Shown here: one piece after another, positions 43,913-52,813 of the stretch | Numbering within the stretch: the first letter of the stretch is position 1 | How the letters are laid out: each line of letters begins with the position of its first letter | Source of the DNA: Myxococcus sp. RHSTA-1-4 | GTDB lineage: Bacteria > Myxococcota > Myxococcia > Myxococcales > Myxococcaceae | Assembly: GCF_020037125.1 (NCBI RefSeq) | Contig: NZ_JAIQDG010000012.1 | Span: 186,001 to 250,000, forward strand | Direction of reading: 5' to 3' | DNA: 64,000 nucleotides | The notes under the pieces: generated by a model | Told to the model about the DNA's origin: nothing | Seen by the model: the letters and a program-made list of their open reading frames with translations, nothing else | Databases searched by the model: none | Translations under genes and position numbers: made by a program

Positions 43913-43945
43913 GCCCGCCCCGGCGCACACGCTGGGGCGGGCTTC
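43913..43945 (+). terminator. Intrinsic terminator after the BNR protein gene
   Basis: A 9-bp inverted repeat GCCCGCCCC / GGGGCGGGC with a 12-nt loop, followed by a short T/C run (TTCCC), lies 11 nt after the stop. It is a good rho-independent terminator for the upstream gene, although the T-run is weak. Confidence 0.75.
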
Positions 43946-44015
43946 CCGGGCCTTCCCTCATCCGAGCGGGCCGGACGCACCGCAACTTCACGGCGGGCCG
44001 CGGGTTGACGGGGCC

Positions 44016-45533
44016 ATGCGCTCCATCCACCTCCTGCTCCCCACCCTCCTCGCCTGCGTCGCATGCGGCGCGGGAGAACCGCCCCCGAAGCACCCGAGCG
44101 ACGTCGCGGCCGACGCGGCCACGCCGGACGACGCAGGCGCTCCTCTCGAAGAGAAGGCGGCGGTGTGCGCCCCGGGCACTTCCGTCGCATGCGCCAGCCT
44201 CGCGGCGGTGTGGGCCAGCGGCTCCGCCACCTGCCGGGCCTCGGGCAACGGCTACGACGTCTCCACGTGCACTCGCGCCGGCGACCCCAACCGGCGGCTG
44301 ACGGAGACCGTGCGCCCCGCGCTCCGAGACAGCCGCTGGACGGAGGCGCGCTGCAACCTGGGTGACGAGTTCGTCTTCGAGGTCACCTTCCCCCCTGCTC
44401 CGCCCGACGGAAGCCCGCTCACGCAGTGGGTCATCCGCCTGGAGGGCGGCGGCTTCTGCGCGTTCGACAGCGACAGCCCCCATGGAGGCTGCGCCAACCG
44501 GGGCATCGACCTCGTCTCGTCGGTGAACCTGCCCTCCGACCGCGCCCTGCGCGAGAGCGCCCCCGCGAAGCCGGACGACTTCAGCGGCGCCATCGACGTG
44601 CTCGGACACTACTGCTCGAGTGACTTGTGGACGGGCACCGCCCTCGACGCGCCCGACATCACCTACAAGGGGACGAGGCGGGACTGGCGGTACACGGGTG
44701 CCATCAATGTGGAGGCGATGCTCGCGGTGCTCGTGGAGCGCTATGGCCTCGACGACAGCAAGCCGCTGCGCGTGATGTGGCGTGGAGGCTCGGCGGGCGG
44801 CTTCGGTGCCTTCAACAACACCCACCGCGTCGTCCGGCGGCTCCCCAGGGCGGCGAAGCAGGGACGGCTGCTCGTCTTCTCCAGCGCCAGCTACCTGCCG
44901 CTCGACTGGGACGAGCCCGACTACCCCGTGCTGGGCATCGGCTCGGGCCTGGAGGCCTTCGGCCAGTTGACGGCGACGTGGCGCTCCTCGCTCACGCCGT
45001 CCTGCGTGGCGGCGCGGACTCCCGGAGACCCCGTGCACCCGCCGCACGAGTGCATCAGCGGCCCCGTGCTCTACGACATCATCACCGCGCCGGAGTCCGA
45101 GGGAGGCTTCGACCTGCCCACCCTCGTCTTCCAGAACCGGCAGGACCAGCTCTACATGTCCAACTCCGGGTTGCCTTACCTGTCGGCGGCCAACACGCCG
45201 GAGGAGCTCGCCGCTCGCGACAGGTGGGTGCAGGCCATGAACCAGGCGATGGGCATCACGGGGAGGAACACGTCGTCACGCATGAAGTGGCTCTACGCGC
45301 CGAGCGACCCTCTCGTGCAGCACGCCGACGGCTCGCTCGAGCCGAACGTGCACGGGGCGATGCTCTACAGCAGCAAGCCCCCGAGCGGCGAGGCCAACTC
45401 CCTCGGCGCGGTGCTCTCGCGCTTCTGGAACACGATGCTCGGCTCCGGCCCCGGCCGAGGCCGCGCCGCGGGCGAGGTGCACACCTTCGACTGCAACTGG
45501 GTGCCCGACCGCGACGCCGCCGGCTGCGAATAG
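44016..45533 (+). CDS. Pectin-acetylesterase/NOTUM-like lipoprotein hydrolase
   Basis: A 505-residue lipoprotein (lipobox 'LACVACG'). A Cys-bearing N-terminal region follows, then an alpha/beta hydrolase with 'WVIRLEGGGFCAFDSDSPHGGC', nucleophile motif 'WRGGSAGGFGAFNN', 'DQLYMSNSGL' and 'NVHGAMLYS'. The wording matches the pectinacetylesterase/NOTUM family, which removes acetyl or palmitoleoyl groups. Likely a surface or secreted polysaccharide deacetylase in a predator's hydrolase set. A terminator precedes it, so it is probably a single-gene unit. Confidence 0.82.
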   Translation: MRSIHLLLPTLLACVACGAGEPPPKHPSDVAADAATPDDAGAPLEEKAAVCAPGTSVACASLAAVWASGSATCRASGNGYDVSTCTRAGDPNRRLTETVRPALRDSRWTEARCNLGDEFVFEVTFPPAPPDGSPLTQWVIRLEGGGFCAFDSDSPHGGCANRGIDLVSSVNLPSDRALRESAPAKPDDFSGAIDVLGHYCSSDLWTGTALDAPDITYKGTRRDWRYTGAINVEAMLAVLVERYGLDDSKPLRVMWRGGSAGGFGAFNNTHRVVRRLPRAAKQGRLLVFSSASYLPLDWDEPDYPVLGIGSGLEAFGQLTATWRSSLTPSCVAARTPGDPVHPPHECISGPVLYDIITAPESEGGFDLPTLVFQNRQDQLYMSNSGLPYLSAANTPEELAARDRWVQAMNQAMGITGRNTSSRMKWLYAPSDPLVQHADGSLEPNVHGAMLYSSKPPSGEANSLGAVLSRFWNTMLGSGPGRGRAAGEVHTFDCNWVPDRDAAGCE

Positions 45534-45589
45534 GGCGCCCTCTCCGCGAGTCCGCCAGGTGGACGCCGCCGCGCGACGCGAGCACGAGC

Positions 45590-46048
45590 TCAGGGCGAGG
45601 GTGCGGGGGCCTTCCCGCGCACCTTCGCCACGCGCTCCGAGAGGGCCCGGTTCAGGCCCTCGTACGCGGGGCGCAGGTCCAGCGGCCGCTTGCATCCCGC
45701 GATGAACGAAAACAGGCCGGAGAAGTCCTCCCCGTGCACCAGCCGCGTGCCCCCGTTGGAGGGGGACAGGCGGAAGTAGTGCAGTCCGTTCAAGAGCAGC
45801 GGCACGCCCCCCGTCCACTCGAGCGCCCTGCCGGGCTCGAAGCGCACGAGCGTGCCCGTGAAGGTGAACGACGTCCCCGAACCCTCCGGCGCGGAGACCT
45901 TCATGCGGACGCGGCCACGGAGCTTCGCCTCCCCCAGCGCCTCCGGGATGAGCGGGTTCCATTCGCCGTAGCGCGCGAAGTCCGTGAGCACCTGCCACAC
46001 GGCGTCGGGTGGGGCGTCGATGTGGGCCTCGGTTTCAAGTCGGACCAT
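45590..46048 (-). CDS. SRPBCC (START-like) domain protein
   Basis: A 152-residue SRPBCC/polyketide-cyclase-like lipid-binding protein: 'VRLETEAHIDAPPDAVWQVLTDFARYGEWNPLIPEALGEAKLRGRVRMKVSAP' and the C-terminal helix 'RPAYEGLNRALSERVAKVRG'. The family binds hydrophobic ligands; its role here is not known. Of several in-frame ATGs I chose 46048, which has GGGAG 5 nt upstream. It is divergent from the SDR gene that begins the foreign-looking pair. Confidence 0.82.
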   Translation of the reverse strand: MVRLETEAHIDAPPDAVWQVLTDFARYGEWNPLIPEALGEAKLRGRVRMKVSAPEGSGTSFTFTGTLVRFEPGRALEWTGGVPLLLNGLHYFRLSPSNGGTRLVHGEDFSGLFSFIAGCKRPLDLRPAYEGLNRALSERVAKVRGKAPAPSP

Positions 46049-46123
46049 GGGGACTCCCATCATTCTCATGGCTGGCCTGCCGCATCATCTCCTCTATGCT
46101 GAGGTGCACAGACAGGAGACAGC

Positions 46124-46927
46124 ATGCCCAAGGCCACTTTCCAAGGTTTGTCAGGCAAGACCGCCATCGTCACCGGCGGCGCCACCCTCATCGGCGCGGC
46201 CGTGGTGCGGGCACTGCACGAGCAGGGCGTGAAGGTCACCCTGGCCGACATCGACGTCACCGGTGGCGAGGCGGTGGCCGCAAGCTGCGGTGAGGGCGTG
46301 TGGTTCCGTGCCACCGACATCACCGATGACGCGCAGGTGCAGGCCTGCGCCGATGAGACCGCGGCCCGCTTCGGCGGCGTGGACTTCCTGGTCAACCTGG
46401 CCTGCTCCTATGTGGATGAAGGCCTCAAGTCCTCGCGCGCCGACTGGCTGGGCACCCTCGACGTCAACGTGGTCAGCGCGGTGATGATGCTCAAGGCGGT
46501 GCATCCGCACATGAAGAAGGCCGGGCGCGGTGCGGTGGTCAACTTCGCCAGCATCTCCTCGCGTGTGGCGCAACCCGGGCGCTGGCTCTACCCGGTCAGC
46601 AAGGCCGCACTGGTGCAGCTCACCCGCAACATGGCCATGGACCTGGCGCCGGACCAGATCCGCGTCAACAGCGTCTCGCCCGGCTGGACCTGGTCGGCCG
46701 TCATGAACAAGCTGACGAACGGCGACAGGGCCAAGACCGACCGCGTGGCCGCGCCCTTTCACCTGCTGCGCCGCGTCGGCGACCCCGAAGAGGTGGCGCA
46801 GGTGGTGCTGTTCCTGTGCTCGGACCACGCCAGCTTCGTCACCGGCGCCGACTACGCCGTGGACGGGGGTTACTCGGCCATGGGGCCCGAATCCTACGAA
46901 CCCGCCATTCCCAAGCTGATGGAATGA
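46124..46927 (+). CDS. Short-chain dehydrogenase/reductase
   Basis: A 267-residue classical SDR: the NAD(P) motif 'TGGATLIGAAVV' (TGGxxxxG type), 'NLACSYVDEG', catalytic Ser/Tyr/Lys in 'VNFASISSRVAQPGRWLYPVSKAALVQLTRNMAMDLAPDQIRVNSVSPGW', and the C-terminal 'VTGADYAVDGGYSAMGPESYEPAIPKLME'. The start ATG is preceded by ACAGGAGACAGC, a style typical of Comamonadaceae genes. It lies 121 nt before the styrene-monooxygenase-like gene and probably works in the same aromatic pathway, for example on a diol or alcohol (inference). Confidence 0.88.
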   Translation: MPKATFQGLSGKTAIVTGGATLIGAAVVRALHEQGVKVTLADIDVTGGEAVAASCGEGVWFRATDITDDAQVQACADETAARFGGVDFLVNLACSYVDEGLKSSRADWLGTLDVNVVSAVMMLKAVHPHMKKAGRGAVVNFASISSRVAQPGRWLYPVSKAALVQLTRNMAMDLAPDQIRVNSVSPGWTWSAVMNKLTNGDRAKTDRVAAPFHLLRRVGDPEEVAQVVLFLCSDHASFVTGADYAVDGGYSAMGPESYEPAIPKLME

Positions 46928-47048
46928 GTGACAAGGCCCGCGCGCTCCGCCGCTGAACAGGATTGTTGGAAGGGGCGCGGCCGTGCTTGGGTCGGCAGGG
47001 CCCTGAAGTTGCTATGAATTCTTCACGCTCCCACCAGGAGACAGAACC

Positions 47049-48281
47049 ATGCGCAACATCATGATCGTCGGGGCCGGCCAGTCCGGACTGCAACTGGGCA
47101 TCAGCCTGCTCAAGCGCGGCTACCGCGTCAGCATCACCAGCAACCGCACGGCAGAAGAGCTGCGCACCGGCAAGGTGCTGTCCAGCCAGTGCATGTTCCA
47201 CGACAGCCTGCAGCTGGAGCGCGACCGTGGCCTGAACTTCTGGGAAAAGGACTGCCCGCCGGTCGAGGGCATCTCCTTCAGCGTGCCGCACCCCGAGCTG
47301 CCCGGCGAAAAAGCCCTGAGCTGGGCCCACCGGCTGGACCACTACGCCCAGTCGGTGGACCAGCGCGTGAAATTTCCCGGCTGGATGGAGGAGTTCACCC
47401 GCCTGGGCGGCGACCTGCGCATTCACGAAGCCAACATCGACGACCTGGAGCAGTGGGCGAAGACCTACGACCTGGTGATTGTGTCCGCCGGCAAGGGCGC
47501 AATCACGCAGATGTTCGAGCGTGACGCCACCCGCAGCCCCTACAACACGCCCCAGCGCGCACTCGCCCTGACCTACGTACACGGCATGAAGCCGCGCGCC
47601 GACTTCTCGGCCGTCAACTTCAACTTGATTCCCGGTGTCGGCGAATACTTCGTGTTCCCGGCGCTCACCGTCAGCGGCCGGTGCGACATCATGGTGTTCG
47701 AGGGAGTGCCCGGTGGCCCCATGGACTGCTGGAGTGACGTGTCGACGCCGGCCCAGCACCTGGCGCGCTCCAAGGAAATCCTGGCCAGGTTCCTGCCGTG
47801 GGAGGCGGCGCGCTGCGAGCAGGTCGAGCTGACCGATGCCAACGGCATCATGACCGGGCGCTTCACCCCCACGGTGCGCAAGCCGGTGGGCCAGCTGCCC
47901 AGCGGGCGCATCGTCATGGGCATGGCCGATGCCGTGATGCTCAACGACCCCATCACCGGCCAGGGCTCCAGCAACGCCGCCAAGTTCTCCAACGCGGTCG
48001 AGCAGGCCATCGTCGGCCATGGCGGCAAGGCCTTTGACGCCGCCTTCATGACCCAGACCTTCGAGTCGTTCTGGAACAGCTACGGCACCTTCACCACGAG
48101 CTGGACCAACGCCCTGCTGATGCCGCCGCCGCCCCATGTGCTCAAGGTGCTGGGCGCGGCCAGTGGCGCCCCGCAGGTGGCCCGGCGCATCGTCAACGGC
48201 TTCAACGACCCGACCGACTTCGCGAACTTCTTCATGACGCCGGACAAGGTCGACGCCTACCTGGGAGCGCTGCCGGCATGA
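47049..48281 (+). CDS. Styrene/indole monooxygenase-type FAD oxygenase (StyA-like)
   Basis: A 410-residue FAD monooxygenase. The N-terminal Rossmann motif is 'VGAGQSGLQLGISLLKRGY'; 'SFSVPHPELPGEKALSWAHRLDHYAQSVDQRVKFPGWMEEF' and 'AVMLNDPITGQGSSNAAKFSNAVEQAI' are typical of group E (StyA) enzymes. These use reduced FAD delivered by a separate reductase (StyB), and no StyB is in the window. Products are epoxides or indole oxides. The ribosome-binding site AGGAGACAGAACC and the AAGTTGCTATG text upstream look beta-proteobacterial. Its last 25 nt overlap the end of the amidohydrolase on the other strand. Confidence 0.88.
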   Translation: MRNIMIVGAGQSGLQLGISLLKRGYRVSITSNRTAEELRTGKVLSSQCMFHDSLQLERDRGLNFWEKDCPPVEGISFSVPHPELPGEKALSWAHRLDHYAQSVDQRVKFPGWMEEFTRLGGDLRIHEANIDDLEQWAKTYDLVIVSAGKGAITQMFERDATRSPYNTPQRALALTYVHGMKPRADFSAVNFNLIPGVGEYFVFPALTVSGRCDIMVFEGVPGGPMDCWSDVSTPAQHLARSKEILARFLPWEAARCEQVELTDANGIMTGRFTPTVRKPVGQLPSGRIVMGMADAVMLNDPITGQGSSNAAKFSNAVEQAIVGHGGKAFDAAFMTQTFESFWNSYGTFTTSWTNALLMPPPPHVLKVLGAASGAPQVARRIVNGFNDPTDFANFFMTPDKVDAYLGALPA

Positions 48282-49708
48282 CTGTGAGCTCCGTCGCCTG
48301 AGACTTCCGGGCCCCGGGCGTCCAGGACCACCTGGCCGTCCTTCATGACGAACCGGACCTGCTCCAGCGCGCCGAGGTCCTTCAACGGGTCCCCCTTCAC
48401 CGCGAGCAGGTCCGCGACCTTGCCCGGCGCGATGGAGCCAATCCGGTCCTGCATGCGGAGCAGCTCCGCCGCGTTCACCGTCGCCATGCGCAGGACGTCC
48501 ACGGGAGGGAGGCCCGCCTCCGCATAGGCGGGCAGCACCATCAGGCTCGACCGGCCTCGCGTCATCCCCGGCACCGCCGCGTACATGTCCGAGCCCGCGG
48601 CGAGCGGGACGCCCGCGGCCACGGCGCGGCGGAGGCGCTCGTATCCCCGGACGACCATCTTCCGGCAGCGCTCCTCCTGGCGGTGCCGGCTTTCCGTGTC
48701 GGCCACCGTGGAGGCGAAGGCGGCGCACATCGCCATGGAGCTCTCGGTGGGCACCAGGAAGATGTGCTTCCGCGCCATGGGGCCCAGTACGTCGTCGGGG
48801 AGGGAGTACCCGTGCTCGATGGAGTCGACGCCCGCCTGGACGGCGAGGCGGATGCTGGCTTCGGTCGTGGCGTGCGCCGCCACCGGGCGCTTCCCGCGGT
48901 GGGCCTCCTCGGTGATGACCTTCAGCTCCTCCAGGGAGAGCAGGTTGGGACCGTTGTCGACGATGACCTTGATGCAGTCCGCGCCGTCATAGAGCGCCTG
49001 GCGCACCGCGCGCCGGGCGTCCTCGACCCCGGAGACGGTGACGTACTCCTCCTCGATGAGGCCCTGGGCCGCGGACTGGAGCGTGCCGAGCTGCCCGCCG
49101 TGCGGCGCGAGCGCGCGGGTGCAGGCGGAGATGCGCGGGCCCTTCACCCAGCCGTTCTGGATGGCGTTGCGCAGCGCCACGTCACCATTGCGCCCGGAGT
49201 TGCCGACGTCCCGCACCGTGGTGATGCCGGCTTCGAGCACCTCGCGGCCCAGCTTCGCGCCCAGGAGCGCGCGCTCGGCGGTGCTCGTCCGGGCGACGTA
49301 GGAAATGATGGAGCCGTCGCCATCCAGCGGGAGGTCCAGGAGCAGGTGCGAGTGCGCATCAATCAATCCTGGTAGCAGGGTGACGTCGCCCAGGTCGATG
49401 AGCCGTGTTCCCGGAGGAATGGGAAGGCGGGTGCCCACGGCCTTGATGCTCGGTCCCTCGATGAGGACGACGGCATCCGGCAGGACCTTGGCGCTCTTCC
49501 CGTCGAAGAGCCTCGCGGCGCGGACGGCGAGGCGCGTGGGCTCCGGAGGCGTGGGCGCCTGGGCCCGCGAGAGCCCCGGAAGGAGCCACAGCAGGACGAT
49601 GCCAATGACGGTCAGCAGTCGCGTGGCGCGGGACTTGGGGGACGCGGCGTGGGCGTGGAGCACATCGAGGCGCGACAGGACCGGGGGCAGGAGGCGGGTC
49701 AGGGGCAT
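48257..49708 (-). CDS. Amidohydrolase-superfamily metal-dependent hydrolase, exported
   Basis: A 483-residue amidohydrolase: an N-terminal membrane/signal helix ('LLTVIGIVLLWLLPGLSRAQA'), the metal-site H-x-H 'LLPGLIDAHSHLLLD', bridging Lys in 'DGADCIKVIVDNGPN', His residues in 'KRPVAAHATTEASIRLAVQAGVDSIEHGYSL' and Asp in 'PLAAGSDMY'. It resembles imidazolonepropionase-like hydrolases and prolidases of the superfamily. ATG 49708 was chosen because upstream in-frame codons belong to the remains of a metalloprotease ('TDDACMNRFTAGQ...'). The C-terminus 'GDGAHSHAGSAPR' is encoded partly in the 3' end of the StyA-like gene. Confidence 0.82.
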   Translation of the reverse strand: MPLTRLLPPVLSRLDVLHAHAASPKSRATRLLTVIGIVLLWLLPGLSRAQAPTPPEPTRLAVRAARLFDGKSAKVLPDAVVLIEGPSIKAVGTRLPIPPGTRLIDLGDVTLLPGLIDAHSHLLLDLPLDGDGSIISYVARTSTAERALLGAKLGREVLEAGITTVRDVGNSGRNGDVALRNAIQNGWVKGPRISACTRALAPHGGQLGTLQSAAQGLIEEEYVTVSGVEDARRAVRQALYDGADCIKVIVDNGPNLLSLEELKVITEEAHRGKRPVAAHATTEASIRLAVQAGVDSIEHGYSLPDDVLGPMARKHIFLVPTESSMAMCAAFASTVADTESRHRQEERCRKMVVRGYERLRRAVAAGVPLAAGSDMYAAVPGMTRGRSSLMVLPAYAEAGLPPVDVLRMATVNAAELLRMQDRIGSIAPGKVADLLAVKGDPLKDLGALEQVRFVMKDGQVVLDARGPEVSGDGAHSHAGSAPR

Positions 49709-49756
49709 GGCGGTCCAGCTTACGAGGGCGGCGGGGCCCACTCCACGAGCGGGCGA

Positions 49757-50321
49757 CTTCTGGTTGTAGCGGTACGCCGTGAACATCGCGTCCATGCGCA
49801 CGTCCTGGCCCGCGGTGAAGCGGTTCATGCACGCGTCGTCGGTGGAGTCCATGATCCGCGGGCGCGCTGGGGTACCTGCTGGGGAACGTCGCCCAGCCCA
49901 GCGAGCCGCCCGAGGAGGTGCAGGTGTAGATGTTGAGGTCGTCCGCCGAACCCTGGCGGAGTCCCGACTTCATCCGCGCCTGCTGCGTGGAGTTGTCGCG
50001 GTTGTTGAACAGGGTGGGGTCGTAGGTGCGGGTCGTCGCGACCAGGTTGAACGACCAGCCCCACGGCGCGTAGGCGCTGTTGAGGATGGTCATCTGGTTG
50101 GCGATCATCGCCGCCGTCAGGTCCCCATTGGAGACGCCGAGGCCCTGGTTGATGACGTGGAAGTAGACGTTGATGGCGCCCCCCCGTCACGCTGGCGATG
50201 GCTTCACCGGGCTCCGTCCCCGCCACCTGCTCGGCGTGTTTCGCCAGACGCTCCTGGACCTGCGCCTGCTCCGCCGCTGACAACGGACGCGTGCCACAGC
50301 GCTCGAGCCGGCCCGGCTTCA
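49757..50321 (-). pseudogene. M43-type zinc metalloprotease remnant
   Basis: Pieces of a pappalysin-like M43 protease read in three frames. Frame one has 'GTRPLSAAEQAQVQERLAKHAEQVAG'. After a run of seven C's (50179-50185 on the plus strand) the frame shifts to 'INVYFHVINQGLGVSNGDLTAAMIANQMTILNSAYAPWGWSFNLVATTRTYDPTLF...LNIYTCTSSGGSLGWATFP'. Then, after another break near 49860, comes 'MDSTDDACMNRFTAGQDVRMDAMFTAYRYNQ'. The part that should contain the HExxHxxGxxH zinc site is missing. Its 5' end is cut by an IS91 remnant starting at 50322, so the signal peptide is gone. Not a working gene. Confidence 0.8.
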
Positions 50322-50809
50322 CTCCCTCAAGCGGGGGCGGAGCCGGGGCTGGAGGAGGAGAGCCCGGCCCAGGCTGCGACGGTGGAGTCGACGAAGGAGC
50401 GCACGCCGCGATTGGATTGGGCGGGACTGCTGCGCCGGACGGAAAGCGCTGGATGTCTTCGCCTGCTCTCGGTGTGGAGGCCGCAGGAGGGTGCTGGCAT
50501 CCCTGACGGCCCCCGGTGGGGAGCGCGCCATTCTGGAGCACCTGGCATGGCCCGCGCGGCCTGCGACGCTGGCCCCGGCACAGGGTCCACCCCAGAGCGC
50601 GGGGTGTTGAGCCCAAGTACCCGCAGTGACCTGGAAGCCCACGCCCCTGCGGCCTGCCGCCTGGCTGGGCCGCTTGGGCCGGCATGTGCCCCGAGGGGCG
50701 GCACAACCTCTGCTCCGGCCCGGCGCACAGCCCGCGTGTCACCCTCCAGCGGCCCTTCTTGGCACCTCTTCACCAGCCCGCCTCCCTCAACAGGGCTCCT
50801 ATCCGTCCT
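50322..50809 (+). mobile_element. IS91-family 3' end, copy A
   Basis: The first part encodes the end of an IS91-type transposase: 'RTPRLDWAGLLRR' in one frame, then after a one-base frameshift 'ALDVFACSRCGGRRRVLASLTAPGGERAILEHLAWPARP...GPPQSAGC' and a stop at 50598-50600. About 210 bp of non-coding text follows, ending GGGCTCCTATCCGTCCT. The same sequence, including the frameshift, is at 62321-62805, and part of it is at 56391-56533. IS91 elements move by rolling circle from oriIS, which lies downstream of the transposase gene, so this piece would include that end. No N-terminal HUH or zinc-finger part is present. Confidence 0.75.
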
Positions 50810-50903
50810 ATACTTCGGGTGCCCGGGACGTGCTCGTGGGGCGTGGGCGGTACCACGCCGCGCCGGTGGCGCCTCGCGCACCTCGCTCGGGGGACGTCGG
50901 CCT

Positions 50904-51776
50904 TCAGGAGCGCTCGGCAAGCCCGTTCAGCGTGGCCAGGTCCTCGGCGCTCAAGACGATTGAGGCGCTCGCGAGGTTCTCCCAGAGGTGCGCGAGGGAG
51001 GACGTGCCAGGAATGGGCAGCACGTTGGGCGAGCGACGCAAGAGCCACGCGAGCGCCACCTGCATCGGCGTGGCTCCGAGCCGTGCGGCCACCGTGTTGA
51101 GCGTGCTGGACTGAAGCGGTGAGAACCCGCCGAGCGGGTAGAACGGCACGTACGCGATGCGGAGCGCGGCGAGCTCGTCGATGATTGCGTCGTCGCGGCG
51201 GTGCGTCAGGTTGTAGTGGTTCTGCACGCACACGATGTCCGTGAGCTTGCGTCCCTCCGCGATCTGCGCGGCCGTGACGTTGCTCAGGCCGATGTGTCGA
51301 ATCAGCCCACGTCGCTGAAGTTCGGCGAGCGCGGTCAGCGGCGCTTCGATGGAGCCCTCCGCTGGGCAAGCGGCGCTGAACATCGCGCGAAGGTTCACGA
51401 CGTCGAGCACGTCCAGGCCGAGGTTGCGGAGGTTGTCGTGAACCGCGCGCTCGATGTCGGTGGCGGAGAGGGCGGGCTCCCACGACCCCGACGGGCCGCG
51501 CACGGCGCCGACCTTCGTGGCGATGACGAGGCCCTCGCGATACGGATGCAGCGCCTCGCGGATGATTTCGTTCGTGACATGGGGACCGTAGATGTCGCTG
51601 GTGTCGATATGGTTGACGCCCTGCGCGATGGCCTCGCGCAGCACGGCGACGGCGGCCTTGCGGTCCTTGGGGGGGCCGAAGACGCCGGGGCCGGCGAGCT
51701 GCATGGCGCCGTAGCCGAGACGACGAACGGTGTGAGAGCCGAGGCGGTAGCTGTCTGCGATGTGGAGGTCGGTCAT
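50904..51776 (-). CDS. Aldo-keto reductase, pyridoxine-4-dehydrogenase/YdbC-like
   Basis: A 290-residue aldo-keto reductase barrel. Catalytic Asp/Tyr are in 'NHIDTSDIYGPHV', and Lys in 'LVIATKVGA'. The usual catalytic His position reads 'DVVNLRAM', with Arg, as in YdbC/PLR1-type enzymes. 'HIGLSNVTAAQI' and 'PIPGTSSLAHLWENLASASI' are the NADPH-binding parts. It is divergent from the LysR gene at 51881 with an operator-like palindrome between them, so it is probably that regulator's target. Start ATG 51776. Confidence 0.88.
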   Translation of the reverse strand: MTDLHIADSYRLGSHTVRRLGYGAMQLAGPGVFGPPKDRKAAVAVLREAIAQGVNHIDTSDIYGPHVTNEIIREALHPYREGLVIATKVGAVRGPSGSWEPALSATDIERAVHDNLRNLGLDVLDVVNLRAMFSAACPAEGSIEAPLTALAELQRRGLIRHIGLSNVTAAQIAEGRKLTDIVCVQNHYNLTHRRDDAIIDELAALRIAYVPFYPLGGFSPLQSSTLNTVAARLGATPMQVALAWLLRRSPNVLPIPGTSSLAHLWENLASASIVLSAEDLATLNGLAERS

Positions 51777-51849
51777 GACAGGGTCCTTTGATGATGGACT
51801 TCGTCACCAAACCTACGCAGAACCCTCTGCGCGACAATCCACGGCAATC

Positions 51850-51864
51850 CGCACAGGCTGTGCG
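51850..51864. promoter_or_regulatory. LysR-type operator palindrome
   Basis: A perfect palindrome, CGCACAG-G-CTGTGCG, lies 17 nt before the lysR start. The half-site text AATCCGCACA is repeated at 51867-51876 (ATAATCCGCACAAT). It sits between the divergent aldo-keto reductase and LysR genes and is the likely binding site for autoregulation and target control. Confidence 0.65.
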
Positions 51865-51880
51865 ATAATCCGCACAATCG

Positions 51881-52813
51881 ATGGATGACCTCGCAGACAT
51901 CACCGCGTTCCTCGCGGTCGCCCGTGAGGGCGGCTTTCGCAGCGCCGCCCGTGCGACGGGCACGAGCGCGTCGCGCATGGGCGACGCGGTTCGTCGACTG
52001 GAAGCCCGGCTCGGAGTTCGGCTGCTCCATCGCACCACCCGCAGCGTCACACCCACTGACGCAGGAGCGCGCCTGATCGAGCGGCTCACCCCGGCGCTCA
52101 GCGAAGTGCGCACCGCGCTGGACGTGGTCAACGATTTTCGCGACCGCCCCTCGGGTCGGCTGAGGCTCAACGTGCCGACCGCCGCCGCACGGCTCGTTCT
52201 TCCTCACATCGTGCCGTCCTTCCTGGCGAAGTACCCCGACATCTGCCTCGAGGTGACCGCCGAGGAGCGTAGCGTCGACGTGGTCGCCGAAGGCTTCGAC
52301 GCCGGCATCCGCTACGAAGAATGGCTCGAAAAGGACATGGTGGCGGTCCCCATCGGTCCGCGCGTCCAGCGGTTCGCCGCGGCCGCGTCACCCGCGTACC
52401 TTTCTCGCCGTGGCCGTCCCTCACATCCACATGAGCTGCTCGAACATGACTGCTTGCGATGGCGCTCCACGAACGGGCCGCTGCACCCGTGGGAATTCGA
52501 ACGAGACGGGGAGACGCTTAGAATCGACCCGAAGGGCCCGCTGATCGTCGGTTTGGGTGGCACCATGGAGCTCGCCGTGGATGCCGCCGTGGCGGGTAGC
52601 GGAATCGTCTATCTATTCGAGGATTGGCTACGCCCCTTCATCGACCGGGGAGAGCTGGTTCCCGTGCTCCAGGCGTGGTGGCTGAGCTTCTCCGGGCCCT
52701 TCCTCTACTACCCCAGTCGTCGGCACCCGCCGACGCCGCTGCGTGCCTTCGTGGACTTCGTCAGGGAGATGCAGTCGACGCAGCCGCGATTTCGTCGACG
52801 TGACGGGCGCTGA
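51881..52813 (+). CDS. LysR-family transcription regulator
   Basis: A 310-residue LysR protein with 'ADITAFLAVAREGGFRSAARATGTSASRMGDAVRRLEARLGVRLLHRTTRSVTPTDAG' as HTH and an effector domain with 'LPHIVPSFLAKYPDICLEVTAEERSVDVVAEGFDAGIRYEEWLEKDMVAVPIGPRVQRFAAAASPAYLSRRGRPSHPHEL', the pattern of the LysR subgroup that often sits divergent from oxidoreductases. It is the divergent neighbour of the aldo-keto reductase. The ligand is unknown. Confidence 0.9.
   Translation: MDDLADITAFLAVAREGGFRSAARATGTSASRMGDAVRRLEARLGVRLLHRTTRSVTPTDAGARLIERLTPALSEVRTALDVVNDFRDRPSGRLRLNVPTAAARLVLPHIVPSFLAKYPDICLEVTAEERSVDVVAEGFDAGIRYEEWLEKDMVAVPIGPRVQRFAAAASPAYLSRRGRPSHPHELLEHDCLRWRSTNGPLHPWEFERDGETLRIDPKGPLIVGLGGTMELAVDAAVAGSGIVYLFEDWLRPFIDRGELVPVLQAWWLSFSGPFLYYPSRRHPPTPLRAFVDFVREMQSTQPRFRRRDGR

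Noticed and set aside
49709-49852. An N-terminal extension of the amidohydrolase
   Set aside because: The text 'TDDACMNRFTAGQDVRMDAMF' belongs to the C-terminus of an M43 protease remnant, not to an amidohydrolase.
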